Below are positions 5,684-6,481 of a stretch of DNA of 6,481 nt, piece by piece (the first letter of the stretch is position 1; each line of letters begins with the position of its first letter). The stretch is from an uncultured Lacinutrix sp. (GTDB taxonomy: Bacteria > Bacteroidota > Bacteroidia > Flavobacteriales > Flavobacteriaceae): assembly GCA_937916035.1 (NCBI GenBank), contig CALGIH010000070.1, positions 1 through 6,481 on the forward strand, in the 5' to 3' direction. The translations under genes and the position numbers were made by a program. The notes below the pieces were generated by a model. It was not told where the DNA came from. It saw only the letters and a list, made by a program, of their open reading frames with translations, and did not search any database.

Positions 5684-6481
5684 TGAGAGATTTACGAATT
5701 GTATTTATGGGAACACCAGAATTTGCCGTAAGGACCTTAGACGCTATCATATCAAACGGATTTAATGTAGTTGGCGTCATTACGGCTCCAGACAAACCAG
5801 CTGGTCGTGGTAGAAAATTGAGTGAATCTGCCGTAAAAACATATGCATTATCAAAAGGACTCACCATTTTACAACCAACAAATCTTAAAAATGAAAATTT
5901 TATTGCGCAACTAAATGCGCTTAAAGCAAATCTACAAGTTGTTGTAGCTTTTAGAATGTTGCCTAAAGTAGTGTGGCAAATGCCAGAATATGGAACTTTT
6001 AATTTGCACGCTTCACTCCTACCAAATTACAGAGGTGCAGCGCCTGTAAATTGGGCGATCATTAATGGAGAAACCAAAACAGGTGTTTCTACCTTCTTTA
6101 TTGATGAAAAAATTGATACTGGTGAAATGATTCTTCAGCAGGAAGTTGAAATTTCAAAAACAGAAACGGCTGGAGAACTTCATGACATATTAATGATTAC
6201 CGGAAGCCACTTAGTTGTAAGCTCTCTAAATCTCATTAAAGATGATAAAGCATCTACCACACCTCAAGATGATAGTTCTGATGTTAAAACCGCCTACAAA
6301 CTCGATAAAGACAATTGTTATATCAATTGGAACAATACAGTACAAGACATCTATAATCAAGTTAGAGGATTAAACCCTTATCCAGCTGCTTGGTGCTTAT
6401 TGCAAAATGGTGATGAAGAATTAAATATAAAAGTTTATCAAGCTGAACCCTTAGAGTGCAATCACAACTATGCCATCGGAA
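5683..6481 (+). CDS. fmt: Methionyl-tRNA formyltransferase, C-terminus beyond the window
   Basis: The enzyme transfers a formyl group from 10-formyltetrahydrofolate to methionyl-initiator-tRNA in the cytoplasm. About 266 codons are visible and the usual length is about 310-315, so only the end is missing. The formyltransferase domain shows FMGTPEFAV (residues 8-16), APDKPAGRGRK (35-45, the tRNA-contacting loop), NLHASLLPNYRGAAPVNWAI (107-126) and DEKIDTGEMI (141-150). The catalytic triad is Asn107, His109 and Asp145. A C-terminal domain begins near residue 205 with the conserved RGLNPYPAAW at 228-237. The ATG shares its A with the recQ TAA stop (TAATG), so translation is probably coupled and the gene is third in the operon. 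No internal stop or frameshift is seen. Confidence 0.97.
   Translation, partial: MRDLRIVFMGTPEFAVRTLDAIISNGFNVVGVITAPDKPAGRGRKLSESAVKTYALSKGLTILQPTNLKNENFIAQLNALKANLQVVVAFRMLPKVVWQMPEYGTFNLHASLLPNYRGAAPVNWAIINGETKTGVSTFFIDEKIDTGEMILQQEVEISKTETAGELHDILMITGSHLVVSSLNLIKDDKASTTPQDDSSDVKTAYKLDKDNCYINWNNTVQDIYNQVRGLNPYPAAWCLLQNGDEELNIKVYQAEPLECNHNYAIG

Noticed and set aside
5122..5867. Several minus-strand open frames of 63-84 codons opposite recQ and fmt
   Set aside because: They lie antisense to well-supported genes, have atypical Ser/Cys/Phe-rich compositions and show no motifs.

Overview
The window reads as chromosomal DNA of a low-GC Bacteroidota bacterium, most likely a marine-type member of the Flavobacteriaceae. 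The grounds are strong AT richness, starts without Shine-Dalgarno sequences, matches to the Bacteroidota -7 promoter element TAnnTTTG, and lineage-typical proteins (a DUF4290 protein next to murA, a Bacteroidota-type DUF493 protein, and a RecQ variant with a displaced zinc module). No mobile element, CRISPR array, tRNA or rRNA is visible. This looks like a housekeeping region and I see no dedicated new multi-gene system in it.

Left part, minus strand: the N-terminal part of an aldose 1-epimerase (galM-like) runs off the left edge. Its 5' end is abnormal. The catalytic-domain frame has no ATG start, and a lipoprotein-like leader lies just upstream in another frame, so a frameshift (real or a sequencing error) is likely. 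About 165 bases without a convincing gene follow (590-755), holding an AT-rich hairpin. Next come murA (756-2063) and, upstream of it in the same orientation, a DUF4290 gene (2086-2730, TTG start). These two form a probable DUF4290-murA operon. The MurA carries Asp instead of Cys at the catalytic loop position, which predicts fosfomycin insensitivity.

Centre: a small DUF493 gene (2853-3146, minus) is divergent from a plus-strand operon. The 90-base gap between them holds a near-perfect dyad that overlaps the -7 element of the DUF493 gene and a -7-like element facing the other way.

Right part, plus strand: an AAA_28-type P-loop ATPase (TTG start), recQ and fmt form a tightly packed operon. 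Each stop codon shares one base with the next ATG (TGATG and TAATG), which suggests translational coupling. fmt runs off the right edge with about 266 codons visible. The operon places a DNA-repair helicase beside initiator-tRNA formylation. That pairing is probably conserved gene order rather than one pathway.
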